From NCBI RefSeq assembly GCF_900103915.1, contig NZ_FNIG01000005.1, positions 157,874 through 221,873 on the forward strand: a stretch of DNA of 64,000 bases, written 5' to 3'. Both the position numbers and the translations under genes were made by a program. The DNA is from Tenuibacillus multivorans (GTDB lineage Bacteria > Bacillota > Bacilli > Bacillales > Alkalibacillaceae). Each line of letters begins with the position of its first letter. Positions within the stretch are counted from its first letter, which is position 1. Of this stretch, positions 1 through 7,598 are shown piece by piece. The notes under the pieces were generated by a model. The model saw only the letters and a program-made list of their open reading frames with translations, was not told the origin of the DNA and made no database searches.

Positions 1-1
1 A

Positions 2-124
2 GTGAAGCGTGATTGGGATCATCTGAATCGTTTAGAGCATTTTTACCGCAAGCATCATTTTGATGTTGATATAGATTATGACAATCGCGTTGGTGAAATT
101 GTGTGGAATGGAGACTCCTTTTAA
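2..124 (+). CDS. 3' end of an unidentified gene (partial)
   Basis: An open frame runs from the window edge to a TAA at 122-124 and encodes about 40 residues rich in His, Asp and Tyr, ending in Trp-Asn-Gly-Asp-Ser-Phe. The stop lies inside a terminator hairpin, as expected for a real gene end. The tail vaguely resembles the C-terminus of a GNAT-type acetyltransferase (Phe-Tyr-Arg-Lys-His before a final strand), but too little is present to assign a family. Confidence 0.5.
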   Translation: MKRDWDHLNRLEHFYRKHHFDVDIDYDNRVGEIVWNGDSF

Positions 125-138
125 TGGGAGTCTTTTTT
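112..138 (+). terminator. Intrinsic terminator of the partial upstream gene
   Basis: Seven-base arms AGACTCC (112-118) and GGAGTCT (127-133) enclose a short loop and are followed by a run of T. The stop codon of the partial gene lies in the loop. Confidence 0.8.
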
Positions 139-160
139 CAATACTTTTTAATTCGATTAC

Positions 161-189
161 TTAATGTAACCTAGTGATTTTGTTATAAT
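161..189 (+). promoter_or_regulatory. Promoter of the MFS gene (extended -10)
   Basis: TATAAT at 184-189 is preceded by TGT, giving an extended -10 (TGN-TATAAT). The hexamer 17 bases upstream (TTAATG) is a poor -35, which fits an extended -10 promoter. The MFS start codon is 34 bases downstream. Confidence 0.5.
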
Positions 190-222
190 AATTGAATGTG
201 AATGACAACGAGATGAAAAGAG

Positions 223-1422
223 ATGAAAGGCATGAGTGCAGCAGGAGTTAACAGTAGTTTTGATCATCGTGACCCAAGGTTTTGGCGGCTGTCAATTGGG
301 TTAATGTTAGCGTCAGTATTTGTATTTTCAAATTTATATATTGTTCAGCCGATGTTACCTATTTTAGTTAATGAATTTAATGTTTCTCCGACTGAATCAA
401 GTTTAGTTTTTTCCGTAACCACTTTTTCATTACTATTTAGTTTACTATGGTTTGGCTTTCTATCAGACCGAATTGGACGATTAGGTATTTTAAACTGGTC
501 GATGGCCTTATCGGTTGTTCCGTTATTCATCATTCCGAATGTGGAATCGTTTTATTTGTTGGTCTTTTTAAGGTTTCTAACGGGGATTTCGATTGCCGGG
601 TTACCGGCCGTCGCTGTAGCTTATATAACGGAGGAAGTTTCACCGAGAAGTAGGGGATTAGCGGTTACCTTATATATTTCAAGTAATGGCCTAGGTGCTA
701 TGGCTGGACGGATTTTTGGCGGTTATTGGTCTGAGAATTTTACTTGGCACTCGAGCTTTTATTTATTAGGTACCCTCGGAATCATTATCGCGTTATTATG
801 TGTCTTTTTATTACCGCGGTCGAAAAATTTTGTGGCTTCGGATCAATCCTTTAAGCATGATTTAAAAGGTATGTTTGTCCATTTAAAAAATGTGAAGCTC
901 ATTTATGCTTTTATTTTTGGGATGATGTTGCAAATCGGCTTTTCAGGTATATGGGTTTATACGCCGTTTTACTTAGAGGGACCACCGTTTTATTTGTCGA
1001 TTCAAATTATATCTTTATTTTATTTAGCTTATATGATGGGGATTATCGGATCACCGATTGCGGGTAAATTAGCAGATCATTTTGGCTATGTCCGTGTTAT
1101 GTTTTCTGGATTAGCGATCATGCTTCTTGGCGCGATGATGACGGCAATATCAAGTGTCGTTGCGATTGGCATTGGATTAAGTGTGCTATGTTTAGGATTT
1201 TTTATGGCGCATTCTCTTACCTCATCGTGGGTTGGCATGACAGCCAAGCATCATAAAAGTGGCGCCTCAAGTATTTACTTATTTAGTTATTATATCGGTT
1301 CAACGATTGGTGGAACAGGCATTGGACTTATTTGGACAGGTATTGGATGGACAGGCGTTGTCATGGTCTGTGTCTGTTTACCGTTAATATCAGGTGTTTT
1401 ATTTTATAAAGCGGTTCATTAA
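223..1422 (+). CDS. MFS transporter, YnfM/YybF-like
   Basis: A 399-residue major facilitator superfamily permease with about 12 hydrophobic segments. Between segments 2 and 3 it has the family motif GFLSDRIGR (about residue 80), and a related loop (GKLADHFGY) sits in the second half near residue 280. The N-terminal pattern (YIVQPMLPIL, then EFNVSP) resembles YnfM/YybF-type drug or metabolite exporters. The substrate cannot be told from sequence. Translation could also start at the ATG at 232, because neither ATG has a textbook ribosome site. The gene is a single transcription unit with its own promoter, and it converges on the peroxiredoxin gene with a shared terminator between them. Confidence 0.88.
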   Translation: MKGMSAAGVNSSFDHRDPRFWRLSIGLMLASVFVFSNLYIVQPMLPILVNEFNVSPTESSLVFSVTTFSLLFSLLWFGFLSDRIGRLGILNWSMALSVVPLFIIPNVESFYLLVFLRFLTGISIAGLPAVAVAYITEEVSPRSRGLAVTLYISSNGLGAMAGRIFGGYWSENFTWHSSFYLLGTLGIIIALLCVFLLPRSKNFVASDQSFKHDLKGMFVHLKNVKLIYAFIFGMMLQIGFSGIWVYTPFYLEGPPFYLSIQIISLFYLAYMMGIIGSPIAGKLADHFGYVRVMFSGLAIMLLGAMMTAISSVVAIGIGLSVLCLGFFMAHSLTSSWVGMTAKHHKSGASSIYLFSYYIGSTIGGTGIGLIWTGIGWTGVVMVCVCLPLISGVLFYKAVH

Positions 1423-1441
1423 TAAAAAAATTGATAAAATT

Positions 1442-1476
1442 AATGCCCACTCGCTTCAGGCAAGTGGGCATTTTTT
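1442..1476. terminator. Bidirectional terminator between convergent genes
   Basis: The hairpin AATGCCCACT / AGTGGGCATT has a T run on the plus side (about 1471-1476) and a T-rich tract on the minus side. It separates the MFS gene from the convergent peroxiredoxin gene. Confidence 0.85.
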
Positions 1477-2140
1477 ATTCTTTCAATTCTTTTTTCGCTA
1501 AATACCAGTCAATGATTTCGATGTCTTCATCGTCTGAACCTGATCGTTCATCAGCTGCTTGTTGTGTTCCTGGTGGTGGAACAAGTACTTTATCACCAGG
1601 TGTCCAGTTGGCTGGCGTTGATACTTGATGATTCGATGTTGCTTGTAGGGCTTTAACGACGCGTACGATTTCATCCATGTTACGACCTGTTGTTAAAGGA
1701 TAGTAAATAATCGTTTGGACGACTTGGTTATCGTCGATGACAAATACAGCACGGTTTGCTTGAGTACCTTCATCTTCCGGATGGATCATACCGTATTTGA
1801 TTGCAACTTCTTTACTAAGGTCGGCAATGACTGGGAATTCAATTTTCGTATTGAAGTTTTCTTCCATATTACGGATCCAAGCAATATGTGATTGTGTACT
1901 GTCAATACTTAAACCAAGTAATTCCGTGTTTAATTCGCGAAGTTCTGGGTAAATGTCTTGAAACGCGACTAACTCAGTTGTGCAAACTGGTGTGAAGTCT
2001 GCAGGGTGTGAAAAAAGAACTAACCATTTTCCTTTATAGTCTTCTAGCTTTATTGGCCCCTGTGTTGTGTTGACTTCAAAATTTGGTGCTTTATCGCCAA
2101 TACGAGGCAGGCTGATTGGTTGATTGTTTTCTTCTGTCAT
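1475..2140 (-). CDS. 1-Cys peroxiredoxin (Prx6/AhpC-TSA type)
   Basis: A 221-residue thiol peroxidase that reduces hydrogen peroxide and organic peroxides in the cytoplasm. The thioredoxin-like AhpC/TSA domain covers residues 10-150. The active-site motif HPADFTPVCTTE places the peroxidatic Cys at residue 53, with the conserved Thr and Pro around it. I find no other Cys in the protein, so there is no resolving cysteine and reduction must use an external thiol. The C-terminal domain (about 160-221) has the Prx6-type segment TPANWTPGDKVLVPPP, followed by an acidic stretch. The start is preceded by AAGGAGGAG. The gene stands alone. Confidence 0.9.
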   Translation of the reverse strand: MTEENNQPISLPRIGDKAPNFEVNTTQGPIKLEDYKGKWLVLFSHPADFTPVCTTELVAFQDIYPELRELNTELLGLSIDSTQSHIAWIRNMEENFNTKIEFPVIADLSKEVAIKYGMIHPEDEGTQANRAVFVIDDNQVVQTIIYYPLTTGRNMDEIVRVVKALQATSNHQVSTPANWTPGDKVLVPPPGTQQAADERSGSDDEDIEIIDWYLAKKELKE

Positions 2141-2329
2141 TAAGAATCTCCTCCTTAACTTATAATTCCTATAAGTTTACTGTGTTTTTATTATATTCTT
2201 ATCATAACAAATATGAACTAATTATTGAAAATGATTTGCATTAATTTTTTGATAAATTTTTAAGTCATAAAAAATAACAGACATTCGCATATTAAGAATA
2301 GGAAGCGTTAATATGGGAGGTTTTGACTT

Positions 2330-2581
2330 ATGGCTGAAGAAAAGAGTCAACAGAGGGGCGGTCGTCCTGAGATGATTGATGACGGTGTGATTGTTAAACG
2401 TAAAGATGATGATTGGATTGTTTACCTTATTAATCATGAGGATGATTATGAGACATTCGATACAGAAAAACAGGCATTAAAGCGTGCTGATGAAATATCA
2501 GATGAGTATCAATCGTATGTTCAAGTGATTGATGGGGACGGGAATATTTCAGAAAATATGCGCTATGATGATGTGGACTAG
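2330..2581 (+). CDS. Small DUF2188-like protein
   Basis: An 83-residue acidic protein with a good ribosome site (GGGAGG, about 11 bases before ATG). The core (WIVYL, then FDTEKQALKRADEI) has the pattern of the DUF2188 family, small alpha/beta proteins of unknown function common in Bacillaceae: a Trp-bearing strand, then a helix with repeated Ala and Lys. The N-terminus is a short charged extension. There is no signal peptide or membrane segment. It ends just before a strong bidirectional terminator shared with the convergent zinc-ribbon gene. The family assignment is from pattern recognition only. Confidence 0.65.
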   Translation: MAEEKSQQRGGRPEMIDDGVIVKRKDDDWIVYLINHEDDYETFDTEKQALKRADEISDEYQSYVQVIDGDGNISENMRYDDVD

Positions 2582-2582
2582 A

Positions 2583-2608
2583 AAAGCAGTGGCGAGGGCC
2601 ACTGCTTT
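2583..2608. terminator. Bidirectional terminator
   Basis: Perfect 11-base arms AAAGCAGTGGC (2583-2593) and GCCACTGCTTT (2598-2608) lie between the convergent small genes. Confidence 0.85.
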
Positions 2609-2610
2609 CA

Positions 2611-2814
2611 TTATCCTCCAAAGAAGAAGTCGACGATGTTTCCTGCTTTAGATGCATTTTTATTGTAAAACTCGGAGTAGCCGCAGTTTTTACAATAAAT
2701 AACGGTAAATTTGTTATGTTGTACGTCAAACATTTTTGAGAGGCCAGATCCTGTCATTGCGACGTCTTTTTGTCCGACATCGTTTTGTCCGCATTTGATG
2801 CAACCATCTGCCAT
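2611..2814 (-). CDS. Small zinc-ribbon protein (DUF2082-like)
   Basis: A 67-residue protein with two CxxC knuckles, CIKCG near the N-terminus and CKNCGYSE near residue 45, forming one predicted zinc ribbon. It ends in a Gly/Phe-rich tail. This fits the DUF2082 family of putative nucleic-acid-binding zinc-ribbon proteins. I start it at the internal ATG (2814) because AAGGGGG lies eight bases upstream, while the ATG seven codons earlier has no ribosome site and lies just ahead of this one. The function is unknown. Confidence 0.7.
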   Translation of the reverse strand: MADGCIKCGQNDVGQKDVAMTGSGLSKMFDVQHNKFTVIYCKNCGYSEFYNKNASKAGNIVDFFFGG

Positions 2815-2890
2815 TTGGAAATCCCCCTTTTTCATATATTATAACTAAAAGGAGCGTGGGATGAAATGGGCTGCATGCTTCTACACCATA

Positions 2891-3016
2891 ATTGTTTAAG
2901 TTTGATGTGGGATTGTTCAAGTTTAGTTCATAATTGTTTGAGTTCGGTATGTGATTGTTCAAGTTTAGTTCATAATTGTTTAAGTTTGACATGTAATTGT
3001 TCAAGTTTACTGTTTA
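2891..3016. repeat. 21-bp phased repeat array, core ATTGTTYAAGTTT
   Basis: The hexamer ATTGTT begins at 2891, 2912, 2933, 2954, 2975 and 2996, exactly 21 bases apart. Units 2 and 4 are identical over 21 bases and units 1, 3 and 5 resemble one another, giving a 42-base super-period. Weak open frames with seven-residue repeats cross it on both strands and are by-products of the period. The array lies between the divergent zinc-ribbon gene and the LacI-type remnant. Confidence 0.9.
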
Positions 3017-3023
3017 AGTATGA

Positions 3024-3281
3024 CAAAATCATAAGAATCAAGCTTTAATTGAGTCTCAATTGATGCGTTACAAATGGGATATCTCAATGGTGAGTTTTAA
3101 CAATGTGATTTTTTCCGAGCTTGCTAATCCATCGCTAACATCTGTTGATATTAATATATTTCAGCTTGGTTATGAAGCGGCTCAATTTTTATTTGATCAA
3201 ATCGAAAATCCTAACCTACTACCAAGACGCATTACGATTCCGCATAACTTAGTCGTACGGAATTCATGTGGAAGCGTTTGA
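3024..3281 (+). pseudogene. Remnant of a LacI-family regulator (C-terminal piece)
   Basis: The last part of a LacI/GalR regulator is recognisable: DISMVSFNNVIFSE, then NPSLTSVDINIFQLGYEA and a C-terminal PRRITIPHNLVVRNSC. This matches the final 65 or so residues of MalR-like repressors. The DNA-binding domain and most of the sugar-binding domain are absent. The frame is open back to 3024, where a TGA stops it at the edge of a repeat array. A second array follows at once, so the fragment is sandwiched between arrays. It probably is not expressed. Confidence 0.75.
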
Positions 3282-3342
3282 TGCCGGATGAACGTCTGCC
3301 TAAGGGGATGCGTTTTTGATTGGGTAATTTGCATGAGCGTCT

Positions 3343-3438
3343 GAGTGTCCAAGTTCGGCGTGCGAGTGTCCGAGTTGAGCTTCCGAGTGCCCAAGTTTGG
3401 CATGTGAGTGTCCAAGTTGAGTGTCTAATTGTCCAAGT
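3343..3438. repeat. 21-bp phased repeat array, core GAGTGTCCAAGTT
   Basis: Cores GAGTGTCC, GAGTGCCC or AATTGTCC begin at 3343, 3364, 3385, 3406 and 3427, each 21 bases apart, followed by AAGTT or GAGTT. The intervening 8-9 bases vary. It is the same core family as 2891-3016 and, inverted, as 19036-19131. It lies between the LacI remnant and the ggt promoter. Confidence 0.9.
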
Positions 3439-3484
3439 TTTTCCACGTTATCATTATTTTCTATCTATCAATCATTAAATGTCA

Positions 3485-3493
3485 TGTTATAAT
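3485..3493 (+). promoter_or_regulatory. Extended -10 promoter of the ggt-like gene
   Basis: TGT-TATAAT at 3485-3493 is followed 37 bases later by the start codon with GAGAGGGGAG as ribosome site. There is no good -35 hexamer. Confidence 0.5.
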
Positions 3494-3530
3494 GTATGAA
3501 AGTTTTTAATATTAAGAGAGGGGAGACATC

Positions 3531-5144
3531 ATGATGCAGTTTGATAGTTTATACTACCCTTATGCGTCGCGCCGTAATGCTGTGTATGGACGGAAAGGGA
3601 TGGTGGCAACATCTCAGCCACTAGCGGCAGAGGCAGGACGAGAAATGTTACATAAAGGTGGAAACGCGATTGATGCGGCGATTTCGACCGCTGCTGCCCT
3701 TACCGTTGTCGAACCGACTTCAAATGGAATCGGGTCGGATGCGTTTGCGATTGTATGGGTAGATGGAGACATACACGGACTTAATGCGAGTGGTTATGCA
3801 CCGAAAAATCTTACCATAGATCAATTAAAGGCCAAAGGGTTTGACGAAATGCCGACCTTCGGCAAGGAGCCTGTTACGGTGCCGGGGACACCTGCTGCAT
3901 GGGCAAAGCTTTCAGAACGTTTCGGTAAACTACCTTTTGAGGAATTGTTTGAACCCGCTATACGATATGCGGAGGAAGGTTTTCCAGTGAGTCCGACTTT
4001 AGGCTATCATTGGCAGTCAGCCTATAAAACGTTCAAGAGAGTATTCAAGGATGATATTTTTGAAAACTGGTTTAAGACCTTTGCTCCAAATGGACAGGCA
4101 CCGCAAATTGGTGACTTGTGGGCATCACCAGATCATGCCCGCAGTTTGCGAGAAATCGCGGAAACTAAAGCCGAATCATTTTATTCTGGGAAACTAGCTG
4201 ATGAGATAGCTTCGTTTTTTGACAAGCATGATGGCTATTTGACAAAAGAGGATCTAGCCAACTACGAACCGAAGTGGGTCGATCCGATAAAAGTAAATTA
4301 CCGTGGCTACGATGTTTGGGAGATTCCGCCGAATGGACAGGGCATTATAGCTTTAATGGCGCTTAATATATTAAAAGGCTATGAGTTTAATGAAAAAGAC
4401 TCTGTCGATACCTTTCATAAGCAAATTGAAGCGACGAAGCTTGCGTTTACAGATGGTCTTGAGTATATTACGCAACAGGATAAGATGGATGTATCTGTTG
4501 AATCCTTATTATCTGAAACGTATGCAGATGAGCGGCGTCAGTTAATTGGCGATGAAGCGGTTGATCCATCGCCAGGTGAGCCTCAACGAGGTGGGACTGT
4601 TTACCTATCAACTGCTGATGAAGACGGTAATATGGTGTCGTTTATTCAAAGTAATTACATGGGCTTTGGTTCTGGTGTTGCTATTCCAGGTACGGGTATT
4701 GCGATGCAAAACCGCGGGCATACATTCTCGCTTGATCCAAACCATGCCAATGCGCTTGAACCAGGTAAGCAAACCTATCACACGATTATTCCTGGATTTT
4801 TATCGAAGGATGGACAGGCTGTTGGTCCGTTTGGCGTCATGGGTGGTTATATGCAGCCACAAGGGCACGTTCAAGTGATGATGAATATGATCGATTTTGC
4901 CCTAAACCCACAAGCGGCACTGGATGCGCCAAGATGGCAATGGATGAAGGATAAAGTGGTTCAAGTCGAGCCGACATTCCCAGATCACATCGCTCAGGCG
5001 TTGCAGCGTAAAGGTCATGTAATCGAGAGGAGCCTTTACCCAAATCCATTCGGACGCGGACAAATTATTTGGCGAGACCTAGAAACGGGTGTTTTATGTG
5101 GTGGAACCGAGCCACGCACCGATGGACATATCGCTGTTTTATAG
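3531..5144 (+). CDS. Gamma-glutamyltransferase family protein, YwrD-like
   Basis: A 537-residue member of the gamma-glutamyltranspeptidase (Ntn-hydrolase) family, which cleaves or transfers gamma-glutamyl groups and matures by self-cleavage. The large-subunit signature is present (KGGNAIDAAIS, then VVEPTSNGIGSDAF). The predicted cleavage and catalytic Thr is residue 356 in RGGTVYLS, followed by the small subunit with FGSGVAIPGTG. No signal peptide is visible, so the enzyme is probably cytoplasmic, like B. subtilis YwrD and unlike secreted Ggt. Two adjacent ATGs (3531, 3534) follow a GAGAGGGGAG site and either could be used. It is monocistronic with its own terminator. Confidence 0.88.
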   Translation: MMQFDSLYYPYASRRNAVYGRKGMVATSQPLAAEAGREMLHKGGNAIDAAISTAAALTVVEPTSNGIGSDAFAIVWVDGDIHGLNASGYAPKNLTIDQLKAKGFDEMPTFGKEPVTVPGTPAAWAKLSERFGKLPFEELFEPAIRYAEEGFPVSPTLGYHWQSAYKTFKRVFKDDIFENWFKTFAPNGQAPQIGDLWASPDHARSLREIAETKAESFYSGKLADEIASFFDKHDGYLTKEDLANYEPKWVDPIKVNYRGYDVWEIPPNGQGIIALMALNILKGYEFNEKDSVDTFHKQIEATKLAFTDGLEYITQQDKMDVSVESLLSETYADERRQLIGDEAVDPSPGEPQRGGTVYLSTADEDGNMVSFIQSNYMGFGSGVAIPGTGIAMQNRGHTFSLDPNHANALEPGKQTYHTIIPGFLSKDGQAVGPFGVMGGYMQPQGHVQVMMNMIDFALNPQAALDAPRWQWMKDKVVQVEPTFPDHIAQALQRKGHVIERSLYPNPFGRGQIIWRDLETGVLCGGTEPRTDGHIAVL

Positions 5145-5156
5145 AATTTGATGATT

Positions 5157-5186
5157 ACCAGTCACGAAGCGGTGGCTGGTTTTATT
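5157..5186 (+). terminator. Terminator of the ggt-like gene
   Basis: Arms ACCAGTCAC (5157-5165) and GTGGCTGGT (5172-5180) with one wobble pair are followed by TTTATT. Confidence 0.8.
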
Positions 5187-5282
5187 AAATCAATTAGATG
5201 TTGAGGTAAAGTTGCTAGATTACCACTTTAGATAGATTTATGCTAATTTTTCTAAGAAGTTGTAAGAATAGGATGTGAGCAG

Positions 5283-6245
5283 ATGAATCAAATCGATGTA
5301 TTTACATTAGGTGAAACAATGGTTTTATTCCAACCGGATCAAATGAGTCCATTAGATTCCGTCCACTATTTCCCTAAGAAAATTGGTGGAGCGGAATCTA
5401 ATGTGGCTATTGGTTTGTCTAGATTAGGACATTCAGTTGGCTGGTTCAGCAAACTAGGGGAAGACCCATTTGGTAGCTACATTTATAAAACAATTCGCGG
5501 TGAAGGTGTTGATGTATCAACATGTCGCTTCACTTCAAAAGCACCGACTGGTTTGTTATTTAAAGAACAGCTTTCACCTGAAGATATGAACGTCTATTAT
5601 TATCGAAACGGATCAGCGGCCAGTATGATGGCGCCATCTGAATTAGATGAAACATATCTTTCTAGAGCCAAAATTCTACATGTAACGGGCATTACCCCGG
5701 CATTAAGTGAAACATGTTTTGAAACTGTTATGAAGGCGATTGAAATTGCTGAACAACATGATATGACAATTGTTTTTGATCCTAACTTGCGCTTGAAACT
5801 GTGGTCAGAAGAACGAGCTAAGGATGTTTTAAATGAAATCGCTTCGCATGCTCATATTATGCTGCCTGGTTTAGATGAAGCACAGTTTATGACTGGAAAA
5901 GAGTCCGTAGAAGAAGTTGCCGAGTCATTAAGTGATGGTGATAAAACCGTTATCGTTAAATTGGGTCCAAAAGGTGCTTACATACATTCTGGAAATGAAG
6001 CCTATTATGTAGATGGTTTTCCTGTGGAACGTGTTGTCGACCCTGTAGGAGCAGGTGATGGATTTGCAGCAGGTGTAATGAGTGGTCTTTTACGTGAAGA
6101 ATCACTTGAAACGGTAGTCAGGCGGGCCAATGCCATTGGGGCAATGGTTGTTGGAATGAAAGGGGATATCGAAGGTCTTCCAAGAATGGAAGAAGTAAAT
6201 AAGTATATGGCACCAAGTCAAGACCAACGTGATGTTAAGCGATAA
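5283..6245 (+). CDS. kdgK: 2-keto-3-deoxygluconate kinase (PfkB family)
   Basis: A 320-residue ribokinase/PfkB sugar kinase. The N-terminal substrate region contains KIGGAESNVAIGLSRLG (about residues 33-49), and the anion hole and catalytic base are in VDPVGAGDGF with Asp 259. The motif YYYRNGSA near residue 105 and DPNLRLKLW near 166 are typical of 2-dehydro-3-deoxygluconate kinases, which make KDPG from KDG. It is followed 23 bases later by a 2-hydroxyacid dehydrogenase and is probably co-transcribed with it. No KDPG aldolase is in the window. A second, related kinase lies at 16411. The exact sugar acid is inferred from the motifs. Confidence 0.8.
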   Translation: MNQIDVFTLGETMVLFQPDQMSPLDSVHYFPKKIGGAESNVAIGLSRLGHSVGWFSKLGEDPFGSYIYKTIRGEGVDVSTCRFTSKAPTGLLFKEQLSPEDMNVYYYRNGSAASMMAPSELDETYLSRAKILHVTGITPALSETCFETVMKAIEIAEQHDMTIVFDPNLRLKLWSEERAKDVLNEIASHAHIMLPGLDEAQFMTGKESVEEVAESLSDGDKTVIVKLGPKGAYIHSGNEAYYVDGFPVERVVDPVGAGDGFAAGVMSGLLREESLETVVRRANAIGAMVVGMKGDIEGLPRMEEVNKYMAPSQDQRDVKR

Positions 6246-6268
6246 ATTTTTCAAAAGGGTGTGAATTA

Positions 6269-7255
6269 ATGAGTCAATTTAATGTCGTGGTTACGGACTA
6301 TAATTATCATACGTTTGAACCGGAAAAGGAAGTTTTAAAGCAAATGGGGATTGAACTGAGACTGGAGCAATGCCGAACGGAAGAGGATGTCATGAACAAG
6401 TGCCAGGATGCGGATGCTCTATTAAATCAGTATGCACCAATATCACGTAGGGTGATCGAGAGTTTAGACAATTTAAAAGTCATCAGTCGTTATGGTGTAG
6501 GTTTTAATACAATTGATTTGGATGCGGCTACTGAAAATGGCGTCGTTGTCGGCAATGTAACGGACTATTGTTTAGATGAGGTGTCCGATCATGCCATGGC
6601 TTTACTTTTATCGAGTGTAAGAAAAATTACACAATTAAATCAAGCCGTTAAAAGTGGTAACTGGGACTATAAGGTGGCTGTCCCTATTTATCGTTTAAGA
6701 GGGCGGACATTAGGATTGGTCGGCTTCGGAAATATTCCACAAACCTTAACGAAAAAGGCCCAAGCTTTCGGTCTTAATGTTATCGCATATGACCCGTTTG
6801 TCCCTCAAAGTGTAGCTGAGGAAATGGCTATTAGCTTAGTCAGTATAGATGAGCTATACGAGCAGTCAGATTATGTTTCGGTCCATTTACCATTAAATGA
6901 TCAGACAGAGAAACTGATAAGTTATGCTGCATTTACAAAAATGAAGAAAGACGCCTTTATCATCAATACGTCTCGTGGCCCTGTTATTGATAAACAAGCC
7001 CTTATTCAAGCATTACAAAAGGGTGAAATAGCAGGAGCGGGTCTGGATGTTCTAGAAGTGGAACCGATTGAATCTGGAAATCCATTATTAAACATGGATC
7101 AAGTCATTTTGAATCCACATTCAGCCTTTTATTCAGTTGAATCTGAAGTTGATCTGAAACGAAAAGCCGCACAAAATATAGTCGATGTATTATCGGGGAA
7201 ACTTCCGAATTATATAGTTAATAAAGCCGTTAAGGAGAAGGTAAAACTAAAATAG
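6269..7255 (+). CDS. D-2-hydroxyacid dehydrogenase (CtBP-like)
   Basis: A 328-residue NAD-dependent D-isomer 2-hydroxyacid dehydrogenase. The catalytic domain is split around the Rossmann domain. The nucleotide loop is GLVGFGNIP near residue 150. The catalytic Arg is in INTSRGPVID, the Glu follows in GLDVLEVEP, and the catalytic His is in NPHSAFYS. The last motif is typical of the C-terminal-binding-protein-like branch. It probably reduces or oxidises a 2-keto/2-hydroxy acid linked to the adjacent KDG kinase, though it could also make a hydroxypyruvate-type conversion. It is the second gene of a two-gene unit closed by a terminator. Confidence 0.82.
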   Translation: MSQFNVVVTDYNYHTFEPEKEVLKQMGIELRLEQCRTEEDVMNKCQDADALLNQYAPISRRVIESLDNLKVISRYGVGFNTIDLDAATENGVVVGNVTDYCLDEVSDHAMALLLSSVRKITQLNQAVKSGNWDYKVAVPIYRLRGRTLGLVGFGNIPQTLTKKAQAFGLNVIAYDPFVPQSVAEEMAISLVSIDELYEQSDYVSVHLPLNDQTEKLISYAAFTKMKKDAFIINTSRGPVIDKQALIQALQKGEIAGAGLDVLEVEPIESGNPLLNMDQVILNPHSAFYSVESEVDLKRKAAQNIVDVLSGKLPNYIVNKAVKEKVKLK

Positions 7256-7269
7256 AAGAAAGAAAAGGG

Positions 7270-7296
7270 CTATCCAAAATGATTTGGATAGTTTTT
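7270..7296 (+). terminator. Terminator after kdgK-dehydrogenase
   Basis: Arms CTATCCAAA (7270-7278) and TTTGGATAG (7283-7291) are followed by TTTTT. Confidence 0.9.
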
Positions 7297-7335
7297 ATTA
7301 TTTGATAAGGTTTATCAAGCACCAATGTGGGGTGT

Positions 7336-7514
7336 TGGGGATTCAGAGTCTTTTAATGGGGAATAATGAAGCTCGATTGGGCATTCAGCTATTGCCATTG
7401 GGCACTCAGAACGTGATATAGGGGAAAAAACTGTCTTAATAGGGTAATTATAGAGTTAGATAGGGCACTCAGGTGATGTGATTGAGCACTCAGCTCAGTT
7501 TATTGGGGAATCAG
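7336..7514. repeat. 21-bp phased repeat array, core TGGGGAATCAG/TGGGCACTCAG
   Basis: Nine cores start at 7336, 7357, 7378, 7399, 7420, 7441, 7462, 7483 and 7504, each exactly 21 bases apart. Cores vary within the forms TGGGGAATMA, TGGGCAYTCAG, AGGGTAATTA and AGGGGAAAAA, and the linking bases are not conserved. It fills the space between the kdgK-unit terminator and the chromate transporter promoter. The same core family occurs at 27857-28034 and, inverted, at 62732-62990. Confidence 0.92.
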
Positions 7515-7567
7515 CCCAGCTTGTCCTAAAGAATCTCTCTTTTATATTTATCCTTCAATCTTAGGCG

Positions 7568-7576
7568 TGATATAAT
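7568..7576 (+). promoter_or_regulatory. Extended -10 promoter of the chromate transporter genes
   Basis: TGA-TATAAT at 7568-7576 lies 23 bases before the chosen start at 7599. An upstream ATG at 7575 overlaps this -10 box, which argues against it as a start. Confidence 0.55.
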
Positions 7577-7598
7577 GTGTGTCAATGAGGTGAACTTC

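Noticed and set aside
2726..3048. Asn/Leu-rich (minus) and Cys/Ser-rich (plus) repeat frames
   Set aside because: Both follow the 21-base period of the array and overlap the zinc-ribbon gene or have no ribosome site.
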